Positions 16,052-24,625 of a stretch of DNA of 45,067 bases are shown in pieces. Position 1 is the stretch's first letter. The number at the start of each line of letters is the position of its first letter. Source of the DNA: Salipiger thiooxidans (GTDB taxonomy: Bacteria; Pseudomonadota; Alphaproteobacteria; Rhodobacterales; Rhodobacteraceae); assembly GCF_900102075.1 (NCBI RefSeq), contig NZ_FNAV01000028.1, forward strand, positions 1 to 45,067, in the 5' to 3' direction. The notes beneath the pieces are model-generated. The model saw only the letters and a list, made by a program, of their open reading frames with translations, was not told where the DNA came from and ran no database searches. The translations under genes and the position numbers were made by a program.

Positions 16052-17088
16052 AGGGAGACCTCGTAGTTCCAGCGATCCGTCAGCATCGGCATCTGCGGCA
16101 CGATCCTGAACCAGTCGAAGAGGGTCAGCTGGTCAAGCGCAGGCACCCGCTCGGCGGCCTTGCCGGTCAGCTTGGCATCGGGGCGCACCGGGCCCGCGAT
16201 CACGGCGTTGCAGAAGGCTTCCTGTGCCTCGAGCGAGATCGCGTGGTTGATGAACTGCTTACAGAGCTCGGGATTCGAGGCACCCTCGGCGATGTGGTAG
16301 GACACCATGCCGACCATCGCGCCTTCCTCGGGGAAGACGAATTCGACGGGCTTGCCGGCGTCGATCAGCGCGTAGGGCGGGATGTTGGTGGTCATGCCGA
16401 CGGCGACGACCTCGCCCGCGTCCAGCATCGACATCGCGTCGGTGGACGAGGTGAAGAAGCGGCGGATGTTCGGCTTGAGCTCGGCCAGCGCCTCGAAGGC
16501 AGGCTCGAGGTTTTCCTCGGAGCCACCGCGCAGCTTGGCCAGCATCACGAGCATTTCCCACGAGCCCCAGGTGCCGATGTCGGGGATCGAGATCTTGCCG
16601 GCGAGCTCGGGGCGGAACAGGTCTTCCCACTTGGTGATCGGCGCGTCGACGAGGTCGGTGCGGTAGGCGATGCCGTAGGAGGCGTAGTCGAGCCCGACGC
16701 CGCGCTTCTTGTACTGCTCCCACCAGACCGGCGCGATATTGGCGATGTTGGGGATGTCCTCGGGCGTCAGCTCGATGCCGATGTCGGCCATGATGGCCTT
16801 GATGCTGTCGGGGTAGGGCAGCATCAGCATGTCGATCTCGGGGGCGTCGCGGTTGACGATGGCGTTGGTCAGCCATTCCGCCGAGGAGCCGAGCTGAAGG
16901 TTCACGGTCGCGCCGGTCGAGGCTTCGAAGCTGTCGACGATGGCCTTGCGGTAATTCTGTTCCCACACGCCGCCGAAGACGGTGGAAGTGAAGCTGTCGC
17001 CGGCGGCGCGGCCCATTCCCGGGATCATCGCGCCGAGGGTGATCGCCCCCGTCGAGGCCAGGAAGCTGCGTCGGTCAAGTCTGGTCAT
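16048..17088 (-). CDS. Tat-exported ABC binding protein (spermidine/putrescine-like)
   Basis: 346 residues. A twin-arginine signal (RRSFLAST at residues 6-13, followed by a weakly hydrophobic segment and GRAAG) indicates Tat export, usual for this branch. The mature protein has the PotD/family 1 features FGGVWEQNYRKAIVDSFE and GLDYASYGIAYRTDLV, with KWEDLFRPELAGKISIPD, typical of polyamine, iron and choline-like binders. First gene of the minus-strand operon; its stop overlaps the hydrolase start. Preceded by tandem palindromes that probably control the operon. The ligand may be a polyamine-like or amide compound that the hydrolase then splits. Confidence 0.88.
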   Translation of the reverse strand: MTRLDRRSFLASTGAITLGAMIPGMGRAAGDSFTSTVFGGVWEQNYRKAIVDSFEASTGATVNLQLGSSAEWLTNAIVNRDAPEIDMLMLPYPDSIKAIMADIGIELTPEDIPNIANIAPVWWEQYKKRGVGLDYASYGIAYRTDLVDAPITKWEDLFRPELAGKISIPDIGTWGSWEMLVMLAKLRGGSEENLEPAFEALAELKPNIRRFFTSSTDAMSMLDAGEVVAVGMTTNIPPYALIDAGKPVEFVFPEEGAMVGMVSYHIAEGASNPELCKQFINHAISLEAQEAFCNAVIAGPVRPDAKLTGKAAERVPALDQLTLFDWFRIVPQMPMLTDRWNYEVSL

Positions 17089-17110
17089 GGTGTCGTGGTT
17101 CCTGCTGTTG

Positions 17111-17149
17111 GTTCACATAAGAGAACTCATGTTCGGATATATGAACATG
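17111..17149. promoter_or_regulatory. Tandem operator, two GTTC-N8-GAAC palindromes
   Basis: GTTCACATAAGAGAAC (17111-17126) and GTTCGGATATATGAAC (17131-17146) both fit GTTC-N8-GAAC with an ATA in the spacer and are exactly 20 bases apart, two helical turns. The second extends to CATGTTC/GAACATG (17128-17149). They lie 23-61 bases before the start of the binding-protein gene, over the expected promoter. A dimeric regulator binding side by side is inferred; the protein is not identified (IclR at 10056 or LysR at 17363 are candidates). The rest of 17150-17362 shows nothing recognisable. Confidence 0.6.
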
Positions 17150-17362
17150 CAGGGCGCCGTTCGGCGTGCCACTGCTGCAGCCGTTCGGCGCGGCTTTGAG
17201 CGACCACGTACTCAATGCCCACGGATTAATCCCGGATGAAACGATTCCGCCGCGTCGTGGCATCACGCAACACGCGGTCGACGCCGCGCCACGGGCGGCG
17301 CTACGCGGGGCAGGAGGGGCCTGCGGCAGCGGTTGCGCGCCGTGATTCGGCCGTGGCCGGGG

Positions 17363-18268
17363 TCAGACCGGCGCGGCGATCCCCGACGTCTCAAGAAAGG
17401 CGCTCACGGTGGGCGAGGTGATCTTGGCGTGCAGGCAGAACACGTGCTCGGGGAAGGTCTGGTCGATGTCGGCAATGGGAACACGCACGACGCCGCCCGA
17501 GCGACCCGAGGCCGCGTCGAACATGAACCCGATGCCGAGCCCCTGTTCCGCCGCCTCGAAAACCGCCTCGCGCGATTCCAGCCAGAACAGCGGCGTCAGC
17601 GACAGGCCCTGTGCCCTGAGCGCGAGGTTCAGCTCGCGCTGGGTCTGCGAGCGTCCGCTTCGGAACAGCAGCGCCTGCCCGACCAGATCGGCAAGCCGCA
17701 GGCTGGCGTGGGTGGCATAGGGGTGGGCGCGGGGCACCAGCGCCACCAGCGACTGGTAGAGCACCGGCGCGCTGAAGATCTCGCTCCCCGAGGGCGCGGC
17801 GGTGAGGATGCCCAGATCGGCGCGCCGCTCGCGCACGGCGGTCACCACGTCCTGCCAGTTCCCGAAGGACATGTCGATCTTGATGCCCGGATAGCGCTGC
17901 CGGAACCGCGCCACCTGCTGCATCGCGGGGCCGGGGGCACCCGCGGCGATCGACAGCTCGCCCACGTCGAGATTGCGCACGGTCAGCAGGATCTCGGCCG
18001 CGTCCCGCTCGACGTCGCGCTGCTCGGCGGTGCGCTGGAACAGCCTGTGCCCGAGCGCCGTCAGCTCGGATCCGCTGGCGGTGCGGTCGAAGAGACGCAC
18101 GGCGAACCCCTCCTCGAGCGCCTTGATCTGAGCGGTGATCGCGGGCTGCGACAGGCCGAGCGAGCGCGCGGCGCGGGAAAAGCTACCGGTGGCGGCGACT
18201 TCATTGAAGGCCCGTAGCTGGGCGGCGGTGGGACGTTTCACTTGGGCTCCGATGGTTGTTGGAGCCAT
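17363..18268 (-). CDS. LysR-family transcriptional regulator
   Basis: 301 residues. N-terminal winged HTH at about 14-72 (TAAQLRAFNEVAATGSFSRA, then SQPAITAQIKALE), then a periplasmic-binding-like effector domain (ELSIAAGAPGPAMQQVARF). ATG 18268 has a poor ribosome site; GTG at 18238 has GGAG 6 bases upstream and gives a conventional MKRPTAAQL start, so the true N-terminus may be 10 residues shorter. Divergent from the Ugp-type ABC/phosphodiesterase operon with under 100 bases between, the classical arrangement for a LysR activator of its neighbour. Confidence 0.88.
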   Translation of the reverse strand: MAPTTIGAQVKRPTAAQLRAFNEVAATGSFSRAARSLGLSQPAITAQIKALEEGFAVRLFDRTASGSELTALGHRLFQRTAEQRDVERDAAEILLTVRNLDVGELSIAAGAPGPAMQQVARFRQRYPGIKIDMSFGNWQDVVTAVRERRADLGILTAAPSGSEIFSAPVLYQSLVALVPRAHPYATHASLRLADLVGQALLFRSGRSQTQRELNLALRAQGLSLTPLFWLESREAVFEAAEQGLGIGFMFDAASGRSGGVVRVPIADIDQTFPEHVFCLHAKITSPTVSAFLETSGIAAPV

Positions 18269-18362
18269 AACCTAAAGTGATAATGCGTCATCTAGATTAC
18301 AAGAATCCCCTGTAGCTCGCCGTCAGATGCCGCACCGCGGCACACGGCAAAAGGACAGGGTA
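18269..18362. promoter_or_regulatory. Divergent promoter region, LysR gene / phosphodiester operon
   Basis: The only AT-rich stretch in the neighbourhood (CCTAAAGTGATAATGCG, then TCATCTAGATTACAAGAA). GTGATAATGCGTCATC is an imperfect inverted repeat that could be the LysR site. No -35/-10 pair is clear by eye. Confidence 0.35.
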
Positions 18363-19520
18363 TTGGCCACAGTCACCCTTCGGGGCATCCGCAAGAGTTT
18401 CAAGGAGACCGACGTCCTGCGCGGGGTCGACCTGCAGGTAGGCGACGGCGAGTTCGTGTCGCTGGTGGGCCCCTCGGGCTGCGGCAAGTCCACGCTCCTG
18501 CGCATCATCGCCGGTCTGGAGGGCCAGAGCGCGGGCTCGGTCGAGATCGCGGGCGCCGCTGTCGACGGTCTGCGCGCCGCCGACCGAAACCTGTCGATGG
18601 TGTTCCAGTCCTACGCGCTCTACCCGCACCTGACCGTGGCCGAGAACATCGCGGTGCCGCTGCGGATGCGCCGGCTGAGCACCGCGCAGCGCCTGCCGCT
18701 CGTCGGTCGCTTCATGCCCGGCACCACGGCACGGCTGCGCGAGATCGAGGACCGGGTGCAGGACGCCGCCGGCACGCTCGAGATCGACCGGCTGCTCGAC
18801 CGCAAGCCCGGGCAGCTTTCCGGCGGGCAGCGGCAGCGGGTCGCACTTGGCCGGGCGCTGGTGCGCTCGCCCGCGGCCTTCCTGCTCGACGAGCCGCTCT
18901 CGAACCTCGACGCCAAGCTGCGCGTGCACACTCGCACCGAGATCGCCGAGCTGCACCGCCGCCTCGACGCGACCTTCATCTACGTCACCCATGACCAGGT
19001 TGAGGCGATGACCATGTCCGACCGCATCGCGGTCATGATGGGCGGCGAGATCCTGCAGTGCGACACGCCCGCGCGGATCTACGAGGACCCGGTCGACCTG
19101 CGCGTGGCCGAGTTCATCGGCTCGCCCAAGATCAACGTGCTGCCCGCCGAGAGCGACAGCGCCGGCAGGGTCTCGGTCATGGGCCGCGCGCTGCCGCTGC
19201 AGCTCGAACCCGGCCGCCGGGCGCTGTCGCTGGGGCTGCGCCCCGAGGCGCTGACGCTGACGCGGCGGGATCCGATCTTCTCGGGCCGGGTGGCGCATTC
19301 CGAGAACCTCGGCCACGAGATCTACGTGCAGGTGACCCTCGACGGCGGCGGGCACCGGGTGGTGCTGCGCGCCGATCCGGCGCTGCGGGCGGGGCTGGGG
19401 CTCGGGGCAGAGGCCGGGCTGCGGTTCGATCCCGCCCGCGCCATGCTCTTCGACGCAGAGGGCCGGCGCCTGCGCGGCGTGGTGGCAACCGCGCCCGCCG
19501 TTCGCGAGGCATGGGCATGA
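18363..19520 (+). CDS. ABC transporter ATPase (UgpC type)
   Basis: 385 residues from a TTG at 18363, chosen because AAAGGA lies 10 bases upstream and the protein then starts MATVTLRGIRKSF like its relatives; an in-frame ATG at 18327 has no ribosome site. Walker [10 protein letters not shown] at 36-44, [18 protein letters not shown], signature LSGGQRQR, Walker [14 protein letters not shown]-loop [10 protein letters not shown], then a TOBE domain (LGLRPEALTL). About 15 extra residues (LPLVGRFMPGTTARLREIE) lie between Q-loop and signature, in the helical subdomain. First gene of the LysR-controlled operon. Confidence 0.9.
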   Translation: MATVTLRGIRKSFKETDVLRGVDLQVGDGEFVSLVGPSGCGKSTLLRIIAGLEGQSAGSVEIAGAAVDGLRAADRNLSMVFQSYALYPHLTVAENIAVPLRMRRLSTAQRLPLVGRFMPGTTARLREIEDRVQDAAGTLEIDRLLDRKPGQLSGGQRQRVALGRALVRSPAAFLLDEPLSNLDAKLRVHTRTEIAELHRRLDATFIYVTHDQVEAMTMSDRIAVMMGGEILQCDTPARIYEDPVDLRVAEFIGSPKINVLPAESDSAGRVSVMGRALPLQLEPGRRALSLGLRPEALTLTRRDPIFSGRVAHSENLGHEIYVQVTLDGGGHRVVLRADPALRAGLGLGAEAGLRFDPARAMLFDAEGRRLRGVVATAPAVREAWA

Positions 19521-20539
19521 CCGCGACCGACACGCTTCCCATCGCCCCGCCGCAACGGCGCCGGGCGGTCGATGCCGACCGCCGTCAGGCCGGGGCGGGC
19601 TGGCTGATGAGCGCGCCCGCGCTGGCGCTGATGCTGACCATCCTGATCGCGCCGGTGCTGCTGGCCGTGGTGCTGAGCTTCACCGACTACGCGCTCGGCA
19701 ATCCGGGCTTCAACTGGGTCGGGCTCGAGAATTACGAGCGCATCTTCACCCGCCCGACCTATGCCAAGATGCTGGGCGCCACCTTCACCTACGTGCTGAC
19801 GGTGGTGCCGCTCTCGGTCGGGCTCGGGCTGGGGGCCGCGCTGCTGATCCAGTCGCTGAGCCGCGGGGCAGGGGTCTACAAGGCGATCTACTTCCTGCCT
19901 GTGATGGCCACGCTGCTGGCCATGACCATCGTCTGGCAACTGATGCTGCACCCCTCGATCGGGGTGGTGAACCGCGGGCTGGAGTGGGTCTGCGCGCAGC
20001 CGGCACTGGAAGGCCTTTTCAGTCTTTCCTTCCTCGGGCTGGCGCCGGAAAGCACGTGGTTCGGCCGCGTCTGTTCCCAGGGCACGCCGCTCTGGCTGGG
20101 CGACCGGGACTACGCCATCTGGGTGGTCTGCTTCATCGGCATCTGGCAGGGCTTCGGCTTCAACATGGTGCTCTACCTCGCGGGCCTCACCGGCGTGTCG
20201 CGCGACCTCTATGCCGCCGCCGAGATGGACGGCGCCCGTTCAGGCTGGGAGCGGTTCCGGCTGGTGACATGGCCGGCGCTCGGCCCGACCACGGTCTTCG
20301 TCGTCACCATCACCTGCATCCGTGCCTTTCAGGCCTTCGACACGGTCGAGGCGCTGTTCTCGCCCGGCGGCGGGCCCGGCAAGTCGGCCTACGTGATGAT
20401 GTTCGCCATCTACGAGAAGGGCGTGACCCAGAACCTCGTCGGGCTCGGCGCCGCGATCACCGTGCTGTTCCTGGTCTTTGTCATGATTCTGACGCTGATC
20501 CAGCGTTGGTTCACCGAACGGAAGGTGCATTACGCATGA
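19517..20539 (+). CDS. ABC transporter permease (UgpA type) with a Cys-containing periplasmic insert
   Basis: 340 residues; ATG 19517 overlaps the ATPase stop as ATGA and has GAGG 7 bases upstream. Six membrane segments starting near residue 30 (GWLMSAPALALMLTILIAPV), EAA loop AAEMDGARSGWERFRLVTWP. Longer than the usual 290-300 because about 45 residues lie between the third and fourth membrane regions (from GLEWVCAQPALEG to LWLGDRDYA), containing C159 and C186, which could form a disulfide in the periplasm. Pairs with the next gene product. Confidence 0.88.
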   Translation: MTATDTLPIAPPQRRRAVDADRRQAGAGWLMSAPALALMLTILIAPVLLAVVLSFTDYALGNPGFNWVGLENYERIFTRPTYAKMLGATFTYVLTVVPLSVGLGLGAALLIQSLSRGAGVYKAIYFLPVMATLLAMTIVWQLMLHPSIGVVNRGLEWVCAQPALEGLFSLSFLGLAPESTWFGRVCSQGTPLWLGDRDYAIWVVCFIGIWQGFGFNMVLYLAGLTGVSRDLYAAAEMDGARSGWERFRLVTWPALGPTTVFVVTITCIRAFQAFDTVEALFSPGGGPGKSAYVMMFAIYEKGVTQNLVGLGAAITVLFLVFVMILTLIQRWFTERKVHYA

Positions 20540-21510
20540 CCCGCTTCTCGCCCTCCCTGATCATCCGGCACCTGATCCTGCTGATCGGTGCCGTGGTGGT
20601 GCTGGCGCCGTTCCTCGTGATGCTGAGCTACTCGCTGAAATCACCCGCCGAGATCGAGCGCGGAACCGGCGGGCTCTTCGGTGCGCAGGAGATGATGGTC
20701 GACCCGAAATGCGCCCTGCGCAGCGCCCCGCGCCGGGCCGACGTCGAGGCCGCCCGCGACCGCTTCCCGGGCCGCGACGACGGCGCCATCCTTGCCACTC
20801 TGACCGAGGAGGCCAACGCCGCCTGCGAGCTGCGCCCGGTGGTCTTCAACTACCGCTCGGCCTTCCAGGACGCGCCGCTCATGCGCTACCTGCTGAACGG
20901 GGTGATCGTGACCGCGTCGATCTTCCTACTGCAGATGGTGATCGCGCTGCCCGCGGCCTATGCGCTCTCGAAGCTGAAGTTCTGGGGCCGCGAGGCGGTG
21001 TTCGGGCTGGTGCTCTTCTGCCTGCTGATCCCGGTGCACGCCATCGCGCTGCCGCTCTACCTCGGGCTCGCCAGGATCGGGCTGACCAACACCTACGCCG
21101 CGCTGGTGGTGCCGTGGATCGTCTCGGCCTTCGGCATCTTCCTGATGCGCCAGTTCTTCATGACGGTGCCCGACGACCTCGTGGACGCGGCGCGCATGGA
21201 CGGCATGAGCGAGTTCGCCATCGTCTGGCGGGTGATGCTGCCGACCGCGATCCCGGCGCTCATGGCCTTTGCCATCTTCTCGGTCGTGGCGCACTGGAAC
21301 GACTACTTCTGGCCGCGCATCGTCGTCACCGGCGACCGCAGCCTCTTCACCCCGCCGCTCGGCCTGCGCGAGTTCCAGGCCGGGGCCGACGGCAACCTCT
21401 ACGGCCCCATGATGGCGACGGCGACGGTGATCGTCGTGCCGCTGATCGCTGCCTTCATGCTGGCCCAACGTCGCTTCATCGAGGGCATTACCCTCTCGGG
21501 CATGAAGTGA
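20536..21510 (+). CDS. ABC transporter permease (UgpE type) with a Cys-containing periplasmic insert
   Basis: 324 residues; starts by ATGA overlap with the first permease. First helix near 13-32 (LILLIGAVVVLAPFLVML). The first periplasmic loop, usually 20-30 residues, is about 75 here (from GGLFGAQEMMVDP to ELRPVVFNYRSAF) and has C59 and C97. EAA loop DAARMDGMSEFAIVWRVMLP. Inserts in both permeases of one transporter suggest a specialised docking surface for the binding protein. Confidence 0.88.
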   Translation: MTRFSPSLIIRHLILLIGAVVVLAPFLVMLSYSLKSPAEIERGTGGLFGAQEMMVDPKCALRSAPRRADVEAARDRFPGRDDGAILATLTEEANAACELRPVVFNYRSAFQDAPLMRYLLNGVIVTASIFLLQMVIALPAAYALSKLKFWGREAVFGLVLFCLLIPVHAIALPLYLGLARIGLTNTYAALVVPWIVSAFGIFLMRQFFMTVPDDLVDAARMDGMSEFAIVWRVMLPTAIPALMAFAIFSVVAHWNDYFWPRIVVTGDRSLFTPPLGLREFQAGADGNLYGPMMATATVIVVPLIAAFMLAQRRFIEGITLSGMK

Positions 21511-21518
21511 CCGCCAAC

Positions 21519-21532
21519 GGGGCGCAGGCCCC
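21519..21532 (+). promoter_or_regulatory. Small GC hairpin between permease and binding-protein genes
   Basis: GGGGC-GCAG-GCCCC, followed about 40 bases later by a second imperfect GC hairpin (GTCGGGCC/GGCCCGGCGAC). The 118-base gap is long for this operon and may hold an internal promoter or processing sites that let the binding protein be made in excess. Confidence 0.35.
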
Positions 21533-21628
21533 GCACCACTCACGAACCCTTTCGCAACCCGCGCGTCGGGCCTCCCGGCCCGGCGACACCCTCCCGACAC
21601 CCCGATCCCCAGACCCCCGGAGACTTCC

Positions 21629-22879
21629 ATGAAACAGCTCTCGCTCGGTGCCCTGCTTCTGGCCACCTCGTCGCTTCCCGCGCTCGCGCAGGACCGCGTC
21701 ACCATCGACTTCGTCTACCCCTACTCGTCGCTCTTCGACGTGACCTACGAGGCGATCATGCCGGCCTTCAAGGCGGCGCATCCGAACATCGACATCAACA
21801 TCCGCGCTTCCTACGAGGAATACGAGGATGCCTCGAACACCATCCTGCGCGAGGCCGTCTCGGGCGATCTGCCCGACGTCACCATGCAGGGTCTGAACCG
21901 TCAGCAGATCCTCGTCGACCGCGGCATCGCGCAGTCGCTCGAGCCCTTCATCGCCGGGGAGGCCGATTTCCAGAAGGACGGCTACCACGAGGCGATGCTG
22001 TCGCTCTCGACCTTCGACGGCGAGGTCTACGGCCTGCCGTTCTCGGTGTCGCTGCCGGTCGGCTACTACAACATGGACACGTTGGCCGCGGCCGGGGTCG
22101 AGACCCTGCCCACCACCTGGGACGAGGTCGTCGAGACCTGCCAGACGCTGATCGACAGCGGCGTCGAGAACCCGATCTACTGGGACTGGGCGATCACCGG
22201 CAACTGGTTCTTCCAGGCGCTGATGTGGACCCAGGGCAGGGCCCCGGTCGAGGACGGCCGCATCAACATGGACAGCCCCGAGGCGCTGAAGACGCTCGAG
22301 ACGGTCAAGCACATCGTCGATGGCTGCAACATGCGCAACCTGACCGGCGACGAGGCAGTCTCGGCCTTCGCCGCGGGCGAGCTGCCGCTGATGTATACCT
22401 CGACCTCGAACGTCGGCCGGATGATGACCATCAAGGCGGATTTCGACTTCGAGACGGGCGCCTACCCGGGCATCGACGGCACGCCCGACGGCCTGCCCGC
22501 CGGTGGCAACGCCGCGGTGATGACCTCGACCTCCGAGGACCCGGCGGTGCGCGAGGCCGCGTGGCAGTGGCTGAAGTTCATCACCTCGGGCGAGGGGGCT
22601 GCGGAAGTGGCGCGCACCACCGGCTACATGCCGCCGAACCGTGCCGCCAACGACATCATCCTCGTGGATTTCTACGAGCAGAACCCGCAGAAGGCGACCG
22701 CGGTCGAGCAGCTGCCGCTGCTGCGTGACTGGCAGGCCTACCCGGGCGACAACGGGCTCGCCATCACCCAGGTGATCTACGACGGGCTCGAGCGCATCGT
22801 CACCGGCGACGCTCAGGACATGGAAGAGCTGCAGGAAGAGCTGACCGAAGAGATCGACGACCTGCTGCCGCGCAGCTGA
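21629..22879 (+). CDS. ABC transporter periplasmic binding protein (UgpB-like)
   Basis: 416 residues; Sec signal peptide residues 1-20 (core LGALLLATSSLPALA, cleavage before QDRV). Mature protein shows family 1 features: YPYSSLFDVTYEAIMPAFK, DGEVYGLPFSVSLPVGYYN, TSTSNVGRMM, and the C-terminal ARTTGYMPPNRAA segment. Similar in shape to glycerol-3-phosphate binding protein UgpB. The start has CCGGAG upstream. Encoded after its permeases rather than before them, and followed by a stem-loop and two hydrolase genes. Confidence 0.9.
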   Translation: MKQLSLGALLLATSSLPALAQDRVTIDFVYPYSSLFDVTYEAIMPAFKAAHPNIDINIRASYEEYEDASNTILREAVSGDLPDVTMQGLNRQQILVDRGIAQSLEPFIAGEADFQKDGYHEAMLSLSTFDGEVYGLPFSVSLPVGYYNMDTLAAAGVETLPTTWDEVVETCQTLIDSGVENPIYWDWAITGNWFFQALMWTQGRAPVEDGRINMDSPEALKTLETVKHIVDGCNMRNLTGDEAVSAFAAGELPLMYTSTSNVGRMMTIKADFDFETGAYPGIDGTPDGLPAGGNAAVMTSTSEDPAVREAAWQWLKFITSGEGAAEVARTTGYMPPNRAANDIILVDFYEQNPQKATAVEQLPLLRDWQAYPGDNGLAITQVIYDGLERIVTGDAQDMEELQEELTEEIDDLLPRS

Positions 22880-22898
22880 TCCGCGCCTCCAACGACCC

Positions 22899-22923
22899 GG
22901 GGCGGCGCCGTGCGTGCCGCCCC
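22899..22923 (+). promoter_or_regulatory. Stem-loop after the UgpB-like gene
   Basis: Perfect 8-base arms GGGGCGGC/GCCGCCCC with a 9-base loop, 20 bases after the stop and before the phosphodiesterase gene. No T-run. Same position relative to the binding-protein gene as the stem-loop at 3733. Confidence 0.5.
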
Positions 22924-22961
22924 CACCCATTGCCCCTTACCCGAAGACGCAGGCCCCCCGC

Positions 22962-23816
22962 ATGAAATTCATCCATCTGACCGACACCCATGTCATCGGC
23001 GGCAACCGGACGCTCTACGGCGCCAACCCGGCCCGCCGTCTGGCGCTGGCCGTCGACAGCATCAACGCCGAGCATGGCGACGCCGCCTTCACCGTGGTGA
23101 CCGGCGATCTGACCCATTGGGGCGATGCCGACGCCTATGCCGCCTTCGAGGCGCAGATCCGGCGGCTCTCGATGCCGCTGGTGCTGATGGTGGGCAACCA
23201 CGACGACACTGCCGCTTTTGCCGGGCGCTTCCCCGACGTGGCGCGCGACGAGAATGGCTTCGTGCAGTCACGCCGCGAGACGCCGCAGGGCACCTGTCTC
23301 TTCCTCGACACCAAGATGCCCGGCACCCACGCGGGCGGCTATTGCGACAAGCGGCTGGCCTGGCTGAAGCGGCAGCTCGAAGAGACGCCGGGCCAGGTGT
23401 TCCTTTTCATGCACCACCCGCCGTTCCGGCATGGCATCAGGTCGATGGACGCGATCATGATGCACGACCACGCGGCCTTCTGGGAGGTCGTCGCCCCGCA
23501 TCGCGACCGCATCCGGCACTTGTTCTTCGGCCACGTCCACCGGGCGATCTTCGGCAACTGGCGCGGCATCTCGTATTCCTGCATGCGCGGCCTCAACCAC
23601 CAGGTGGCGCTGGATCTCGAGGCCGACGAGTCCGCAATCCCCGGCGATCTCGCCGAGCCCGCCTATGGCGTGGTGCTGGCGGACGAGGATTGCGTCACCG
23701 TCCACCTGCACGAGTTCGCAAGCCGCGCGCCGCGCTTCCCGCTGAACGCACCCGAGGGCGAATTCGGCGAGGATTACGCCACCTCGATGCGCCACCCGGG
23801 CTTCGCCGATCTATGA
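22962..23816 (+). CDS. GpdQ-like metallophosphodiesterase
   Basis: 284 residues, close to the 270-280 of GpdQ / class III cyclic-nucleotide phosphodiesterases. Di-metal motifs are complete: D8-x-H10 (LTDTH), G48-D49 (VVTGDLTHWGD), G78-N-H-D81, H151 (FMHHPP) and G190-H-V-H193. ATG 22962 starts the protein one residue before the first beta strand (KFIHLTDTH); upstream codons lack family character. No signal peptide, so cytoplasmic. GpdQ enzymes hydrolyse glycerophosphodiesters. Its place after a Ugp-type importer and in ATGA overlap with a HAD phosphatase points to cleavage of an imported phosphodiester to a phosphomonoester. Confidence 0.87.
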   Translation: MKFIHLTDTHVIGGNRTLYGANPARRLALAVDSINAEHGDAAFTVVTGDLTHWGDADAYAAFEAQIRRLSMPLVLMVGNHDDTAAFAGRFPDVARDENGFVQSRRETPQGTCLFLDTKMPGTHAGGYCDKRLAWLKRQLEETPGQVFLFMHHPPFRHGIRSMDAIMMHDHAAFWEVVAPHRDRIRHLFFGHVHRAIFGNWRGISYSCMRGLNHQVALDLEADESAIPGDLAEPAYGVVLADEDCVTVHLHEFASRAPRFPLNAPEGEFGEDYATSMRHPGFADL

Positions 23817-24625
23817 GTGACGGGCTTTCCGGCGCGGTCCTGCCGCTCGAGGCGCGCATCGCCCGGGCGCGGGGCCTTCTGGACGGGGCGCAGCGGATCC
23901 TCTGCGATCTCGACGGCTGCCTCGTCTCCGGCGCCCGCGTGCTGCCGGGCGTTGCGGGTTTCGTGCGGCGCCATGCCGAGCGGCTGGTCATCGTCAGCAA
24001 CAACTCGACCGACACCGCCGAGACCCTGTCCCGGCGGCTGGCGGGGCTGGGGCTGATGCTCCCGGCCGGGCGGATCGTGCTGGCGGGCGAGGCGGCTCTG
24101 GGGATGGCGCAGCGGCGCGTGCCCTCGGGGCGGCTGCTGCTGCTCGCGGGTGCGGTGATGCAGGCGCGTGCCCGGGCGCTGGGGCTCGACCCGCTGGCCG
24201 CCACGCCCGAGGCGGTGGTGCTCTGCCGCGACGCAAGCCGGTCCCAGCTCGAGGCGGCGATGCCGCTGCTCGCGCGGGGGCTGCCGCTGATCGTCGCCAA
24301 CCCCGACCTTACCCATCCCGGCGAGGACGGCCCGGTGATCGAGACCGGCGCCTTGCTTGCCCTGCTCGAAGCCTGCGTCCCGCGGGCGCGGAGCTGCGTG
24401 GCGGGCAAACCCTCGGCGCATCTCTTCCGGGTGGCACTGGGCCCGGTCGCGCCGGAAGCGGCGGTGATGATCGGGGACAACCCCGACACCGACATCGCCG
24501 GCGCCCGGCGGCTCGGGATCCCCTCGATCCACGTGGGCCTCGGAGGGCAGGCCACCGGCCTGACGGGTTTCGACTGCCTCTTCCCCGACGAGGCCGACGT
24601 TCCCGGCGCCGTCGCCGGGTACTGA
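23813..24625 (+). CDS. HAD-superfamily (NagD-type) phosphatase
   Basis: 270 residues. Motif I D32-L-D34 (ILCDLDGCLV), motif II VIVSNNST, a cap domain between about 85 and 190, Lys motif III CVAGKPSAHLF and motif IV MIGDNPDTDI: the class IIA (NagD, glycerol-phosphate or phosphoglycolate phosphatase) layout. ATGA overlap with the phosphodiesterase gene. Probably removes phosphate from the monoester released by that enzyme, for example glycerol 3-phosphate, giving glycerol plus phosphate; the substrate is inferred from context. Confidence 0.87.
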   Translation: MSDGLSGAVLPLEARIARARGLLDGAQRILCDLDGCLVSGARVLPGVAGFVRRHAERLVIVSNNSTDTAETLSRRLAGLGLMLPAGRIVLAGEAALGMAQRRVPSGRLLLLAGAVMQARARALGLDPLAATPEAVVLCRDASRSQLEAAMPLLARGLPLIVANPDLTHPGEDGPVIETGALLALLEACVPRARSCVAGKPSAHLFRVALGPVAPEAAVMIGDNPDTDIAGARRLGIPSIHVGLGGQATGLTGFDCLFPDEADVPGAVAGY

